Part shown: in pieces, positions 6,853-10,721 of the stretch | Layout of the letters: each line of letters starts with the position of its first letter | Numbering within the stretch: the stretch's first letter is position 1 | Source: Vibrio nitrifigilis | GTDB lineage: Bacteria; Pseudomonadota; Gammaproteobacteria; Enterobacterales; Vibrionaceae | Length of the DNA: 10,721 nucleotides | Direction: 5' to 3' | NCBI RefSeq assembly: GCF_015686695.1 | Contig: NZ_JADPMR010000009.1 | Span: 1-10,721, forward strand | Position numbers and translations under genes: made by a program | The notes under the pieces: generated by a model | The model's database searches: none | The model's input: only the letters and a program-made list of their open reading frames with translations | Told to the model about the DNA's origin: nothing

Positions 6853-6889
6853 AAAATTTTTACCCTTACGAATAAACAGGTAGTTACTC

Positions 6890-8087
6890 ATGTCTAAGCT
6901 AGTTTTAGTTTTAAACTGCGGTAGTTCTTCGCTTAAGTTCGCAGTCGTGGACGCTGATAACGGCAACGAGCACCTTTCAGGTTTGGCAGAATGCCTTCTG
7001 CTTCCAGAAGCTCGCATCAAGTGGAAACTTGATGGTAAACACGAAGCGCAACTTGGCAACGGAGCCGCTCACGATGAAGCACTTGCTTTCATCGTCGAAA
7101 CTATTCTTGCTTCTAAGCCAGAATTGGCAGAGCAGCTAAAAGCAATTGGTCACCGTGTTGTACACGGCGGCGAAAAATTCACTCAATCTGCATTGATTGA
7201 TAACGACGTACTACAAGGTATTGAAGATTGTGCAGCACTTGCACCACTTCATAACCCAGCACACATTGTTGGTATCAAAGCAGCACAAAAAGCATTCCCA
7301 GCACTGAAAAACGTTGCTGTGTTTGACACTGCTTTCCACCAAACGATGCCTGAAGAGGCTTACCTATACGCTCTACCATACAGCTTGTATAAAGAGCACG
7401 CTATCCGTCGTTACGGTATGCACGGTACTTCTCACCTATTCATCGCTCGTGAAGCGGCTGAACGTCCTAGGCAAACCAGCTAATGAACTTAACATCATTA
7501 ACTGTCACCTAGGTAACGGTGCATCTGTGTGTGCAATCAAAAACGGCCAATCTGTTGACACTTCAATGGGTTCTAACTCCTCTTGAAGGCCTAGTCATGG
7601 GTACTCGTTGTGGTGACATCGATCCTGCGATCATTTTCCACCTACACGACACACTTGGTTACTCTGTAGCAGACATCAACAAAATGTTGACTAAAGAATC
7701 TGGCCTACAAGGTCTAACTGAAGTGACTTCTGATTGCCGTTTCGTTGAAGAAAACTACGGTCAAAAAGAAGAAGCGACTCGCGCAATGGACGTATTCTGC
7801 CACCGTTTGGCGAAATACGTTGCAGGCTACACTGCAAGCCTGACGGTCGTCTAGACGCTATTGTCTTCACTGGTGGTATCGGTGAAAACTCTGCACCTAT
7901 CCGTGAAATGGTTCTTAACCGTCTTGCAATCCTAGGTGTGGAAATTGATGGTGAAGCAAACCTTAAAGCACGCTTCGGCGGCGAAGGTGTGATCACTTCT
8001 GACGCAAGCCGCGTTCCAGCAATCGTTATTTCAACTAACGAAGAATTAGTTATTGCTGAAGATACTGCTCGACTAGCAGGTATCTAA
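6890..8087 (+). CDS. ackA: Acetate kinase AckA (frame interrupted by three indels)
   Basis: AckA interconverts acetyl phosphate + ADP and acetate + ATP in the cytoplasm, forming the overflow/acetate pathway with Pta. It begins MSKLVLVLNCGSSSLKFAVV and shows the whole family signature set: HRVVHGGE (substrate arginine), AVFDTAFHQTMPEE (catalytic Asp), RRYGMHGTSH (catalytic His), INCHLGNGASVCAIKNGQS, LVMGTRCGDIDP (transition-state Arg), FTGGIGENSAPIRE, and ISTNEELVIAEDTARL before TAA at 8085-8087. Three single-base errors account for the frame changes: an extra C near 7465 (ERLGKPANEL), an extra T near 7572 (SMGLTPLEGL), and a missing G near 7843 (SLDGRLDAIV). Corrected, it is 398 residues, the normal length. 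Codon use looks biased as in highly expressed genes. The start at 6890 is fixed by the conserved N-terminus. Confidence 0.97.
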
Positions 8088-8097
8088 TTTCTACTCT

Positions 8098-8124
8098 ACT
8101 GGCTAACGAAATTCGTTAGCCAGT
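8098..8124 (+). terminator. Perfect hairpin between ackA and pta
   Basis: ACTGGCTAACG (8098-8108) and CGTTAGCCAGT (8114-8124) form an 11-bp stem with loop AAATT, starting 11 bases after the ackA stop. The tail GTTTCATT has few T residues. It is probably a partial terminator or stabilising hairpin that sets the ackA:pta ratio, since pta follows on the same strand with no obvious promoter. Confidence 0.65.
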
Positions 8125-8238
8125 GTTTCATTGGGCTTAACTCCTATTCCACCAATTAATTAGGAATAAGTAGTTAGGCTTTGTGTCCTCTCAATCTAAG
8201 TGATTAGATTGCAATCAATTGTTAGAGGTATTGAACGA

Positions 8239-9100
8239 ATGTCCCGTACTATTATGCTTATCCCTATCAGCTCAGGTGTTGGTTTAACCAGCGTGAGCAT
8301 GGGTACCCTACGCGCAGCTGAGCGCAAAGGTGTAAGCGTTTCTTTCTACAAACCAATTGCCCAACCTCGTCAAGGTGGCGATCAACCAGACCTGACTTCT
8401 ACTATGTCGGTAAAGACATTAAAATCGCGGAACCAATCGCGATGTCAGTGGCTGAAAATTGGCTTGGTACTGAACAAACTGACGTTCTTTTAGAAACTAT
8501 TGTTGAACGTTACAACCAAATCAATGACGCTGATGTTACTCTTATCGAAGGTCTAGTACCGACTCGTAAACACCCATTTGCTAACCAAGTGAACGCGGAT
8601 ATCGCGGCAACTCTTGGGCGCAGAAATCGTGTTTGTTGCTAGCCCTGGCTTAGATAACCCAACTCAGCTTAAAGAGCGTATCGAAGTAGCATGTTCTAAC
8701 TTCGGCGGCACTAAAAACAAAAACATCAAAGGCGTTATCATTAACAAACTTAACGCTCCTGTTGATGAAGCTGGCCGCACTCGCCCAGACCTATCAGAAA
8801 TCTTTGATGGTTCTGACGCAGCACAGCAAGCTAACGTTGCTGTAATGGAAATTTTCAACTCTAGCCCTATTCGCGTGCTAGGTTGTGTGCCTTGGAATAT
8901 CGATCTAATCGCAACTCGTGCTATCGATATGGCTAAGCACCTAAATGCTGACATCATTAACGAAGTGTGAAATCAATACTCGCCGCGTTAAAAGTATCAC
9001 TTTCTTGTGCTCGTTCAATCACTAACATGATTGAACACTTTAAACCAGGTTCACTGCTTGTTACTTCAGCTGACCGTCCAGACGTTATCGTTGCTGCTTC
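8239..9100 (+). CDS. pta: Phosphate acetyltransferase Pta, N-terminal part only; catalytic domain absent
   Basis: Pta converts acetyl-CoA + phosphate to acetyl phosphate + CoA, upstream of AckA. The ATG at 8239-8241, with GAGG 10 bases upstream, gives MSRTIMLIPISSGVGLTSVS, the normal long-form Pta start. An in-frame ATG at 8200 is not conserved. Recognisable P-loop-like N-terminal domain segments follow: SFYKPIAQPRQGGDQPDLTS, TLIEGLVPTRKHPFANQVNA, VFVASPGLDNPTQLKERIEV, KGVIINKLNAPVDEAGRTRP, VLGCVPWNIDLIATRAIDMA. The start of the DRTGG region comes last, up to TSADRPDVIVAAS. Single-base errors occur near 8402, 8617, 8967 and 9004. Similarity ends at 9100, about 287 codons in; the usual length is about 710, and the C-terminal PTA_PTB catalytic domain is missing. 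What follows is a different gene (ABC-F). As written this cannot make an active Pta. Confidence 0.93.
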
Positions 9101-10721
9101 GATCTTTGCGTCACTATCTCGCAAGGAGAAAAGATTGGTCTGATTGGCCATAATGGTTGCGGTAAAAGTACCTTGATCAAAGTATTAAGTGGTCGCCAAG
9201 AAGCAACTCTAGGTCAGGTTTCAGTGTCACAACGTTGCTTATTGGGATATGTAGAACAATCTTTACCTGCAAACCTTCTACAAAGTACAGTATTAGAAGC
9301 GTTACAAGAACGTTTATTAGCGACTGACCACTGGCAAGCTGAGTGTCTATTAGCGGATTTAGGTTTTGCCGAAGCCGAGTATCAACGTACTGTAAACCAA
9401 CTTAGCGGTGGACAGCAAATACGTTTACTACTGGCAAGGGCTGTGATTACAAAGCCAGATTTATTGTTACTTGATGAACCAAGTAACCATTTAGATCTTC
9501 CCTCGATGTTGTGGTTAGAATCATTTTTATCCCAATGGAAGGGCAGTTTTGTCTTGGTTTCACACGACGATGTGTTGTTAGACAAGGTGACTAATTCCAC
9601 TTGGATTATGCGTGATTCCTCGCTGTATTATTATGATTTACCCTGCTCACAAGCAAGAGAACAGTTAGCTGCCAAGGATTGCGCGGACGAACAACGTTTT
9701 GCTAGTGAACAGCAAGAGATTGAGCGCCTTGATCAAAGTGCAAAACGGTTAGCTCAATGGGGTAAAACCTACGATAACGAAGATTTAGCTCGAAAGCAAA
9801 AACCATGCAACGGCGTAAAACGCGTTTAATCGAGCAGCAAACTGAGTTAAGTGATGGTACGCCGTGGATATTATCGTTAAAGGGTAATGCTTTGCCCGCG
9901 ATCGTTTAGTTGAATTTTCTACGTGGAATGTTTGTGTTGAGCAGAGCTGTATTCCACTGTTTGTCGCTCCTTTTATGCAGGTTAAAAGTGGTGATGCGGA
10001 TTGCTATCATGGGCGCAAATGGTTGCGGAAAATCAACGCTATTACGTCATTTATATCAGCACTATCAACAACCCATGATTGATGAGGTCAGCTGCCATGA
10101 CCAATGTCGGATTGGTTATTATGATCAATCGTTACAGCAAGTGAGTAGTGAGGCGTCATTAAATAACGCTCTACGACCATTTGCGAATGTCAGTGATGAT
10201 GTGCAGTAAGCAAGCGCTGATTAATGCGGTTTTACTTATGAACGGACACAGCAAATGGTCAGTGAATTAAGTGGCGGTGAACGAGCGAGATTGTTGTTTA
10301 CAGGATTGTCGTTGGCTCAATATCATCTTCTCATGCTTGATGAACCGACTAACCACCTTGATTTAGAGGGTAAGAACAACTTGCCGATACCTTATCGCAT
10401 TTGCCGGTGGTGTTTTGTTGGTCAGTCATGATCGCCGACTTATTGAAACCTGTTGTACTCGGTTCTGGGTTATTGTTGATAACAAGTTATGTGAATATTT
10501 GGACGTTAACGAAGCTTATTCCCACCTAGATACAGCGGTTTAAACCGTCCAGTAAGCCTAGTGAATCGCACGATCACATAAGTCAGACTGACTATGAACT
10601 CGTTGATGAAGAAGCACTTCTGGTACGTTTAGTTGAATTAGAACAGCGATTAGCCGATGACTTAAACGGAAACCACGTCATCAAAAAGTGCGAAACCAGC
10701 ACGCTGGCAAGAAGAAATTGA
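9101..10721 (+). CDS. ABC-F family twin-ATPase protein, 5' end missing and 3' end beyond the window
   Basis: ABC-F proteins have two ATPase domains and no membrane part; many act on the ribosome. First domain: SQGEKIGLIGHNGCGKSTLI (Walker A, ~9130-9176), LSGGQQIRLLLARA (~9403), LLLLDEPSNHLDL (Walker B, ~9463), and VSHDDVLLDKV. A charged, probably coiled-coil linker follows, with EQRFASEQQEIERLDQSAKR. Second domain: IAIMGANGCGKSTLLRHLYQ (~10002), SELSGGERARLLFTGLSLAQ (~10260), LMLDEPTNHLDLEG (~10334), and LLVSHDRRLIETCCTRFWV. A C-terminal extension has DEEALLVRLVELEQRLADDL and, after frame correction, a KPRHQK...WQEEI-like tail that runs off the end. The segment starts at a GATC directly after pta sequence and lacks about 20 N-terminal residues and any start codon. 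Frame breaks lie near 9118, 9803, 9900, 9995, 10208, 10233, 10375, 10542 and 10670. The subfamily is not assigned. Confidence 0.88.

Larger units (their letters stand above)
6545..6889. promoter_or_regulatory. Divergent yfbV/ackA regulatory region
   Basis: This 345-bp, strongly AT-rich region has no gene. It contains a 15-bp palindrome (6588-6602), a 10-bp inverted repeat followed by a T run (6612-6651), and a good ackA-direction -10 TATACT (6711-6716) that lacks a -35. TTGATTCAA (6634-6642) resembles half of an FNR-type site but does not fit TTGAT-N4-ATCAA. A leader hairpin lies at 6829-6852. Oxygen- and carbon-dependent control of ackA is known in enterics, but I cannot assign a regulator to any element here. 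Confidence 0.55.

Noticed and set aside
7691..7996. Minus-strand open frame opposite ackA
   Set aside because: Shadow of a strongly conserved ackA segment; low-complexity arginine/serine-rich translation.
8200..8238. Upstream start of pta at 8200
   Set aside because: The extra 13 residues are not part of the Pta family, and a ribosome site precedes the ATG at 8239.
8664..8957. Minus-strand open frame opposite pta
   Set aside because: Shadow of a conserved pta segment; no independent evidence.
8239..10721. A genuine Pta-ABC-F fusion protein
   Set aside because: Frames do not connect across 9100, both partners are incomplete, and the ABC-F part begins mid-domain. No functional fusion is encoded as written.
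1..10721. CRISPR arrays, tRNA or rRNA genes, insertion sequences, phage genes or toxin-antitoxin pairs
   Set aside because: No regular spaced repeats, tRNA-like cloverleaf sequences, transposase motifs, terminal inverted repeats or recognisable phage or toxin products were seen.

Overview
The window looks like a chromosomal segment from a Vibrionaceae bacterium, most likely Vibrio. The reconstructed LolA, DusC, UPF0208/YfbV, AckA and Pta sequences all read as typical Vibrio proteins. The gene order rarA–lolA–(SEC-C protein)–dusC–ABC importer–yfbV–ackA–pta also matches what I remember of Vibrio cholerae chromosome I (from memory, not checked). Almost every gene carries one or more 1–2 base insertions or deletions. 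In each case the protein resumes in another frame within a few codons, and full gene length is roughly kept. This affects essential or highly expressed genes such as lolA and ackA, so low-accuracy sequence is a better explanation than gene decay. Gene boundaries below span the reconstructed genes, not single open frames.

Layout. 1–193 (minus): 5' end of rarA. 260–866 (minus): lolA, with its own promoter at 952–980. 1003–1614 (minus): YecA/UPF0149-family protein with a C-terminal SEC-C zinc motif. It is divergent from dusC, which runs 1788 to about 2748 (plus). dusC converges on a three-gene ABC importer operon on the minus strand, and both share a hairpin at 2763–2785. The operon is transcribed as substrate-binding protein (5633–4649), a strong intercistronic hairpin (4607–4641), permease (4506–3607), then ATPase (3610–2811), whose start overlaps the permease stop. 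A 458-bp gap with a terminator-like hairpin follows. Then comes yfbV (6544–6092, minus), divergent from ackA (6890–8087, plus) across a 345-bp AT-rich region with several palindromes. ackA is followed by a perfect hairpin and pta (from 8239).

The most unusual point is near 9100. pta stops being pta after about 287 codons, well before its phosphotransacetylase domain. From a GATC at 9101 onward the sequence is an ABC-F type twin-ATPase gene lacking its first ~20 residues, which runs off the window end. The pta frame does not continue cleanly into the ABC-F frame. A clone or assembly chimera is the simplest reading, with a genuine deletion as the alternative.

Functionally this is mostly housekeeping: replication-fork maintenance (rarA), lipoprotein transport to the outer membrane (lolA), tRNA dihydrouridine synthesis (dusC), uptake of an undetermined small solute (ABC operon), and overflow acetate metabolism (ackA-pta). 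I see no phage genes, insertion sequences, tRNA or rRNA genes, CRISPR arrays or defence systems. I do not find a convincing new biological system here.
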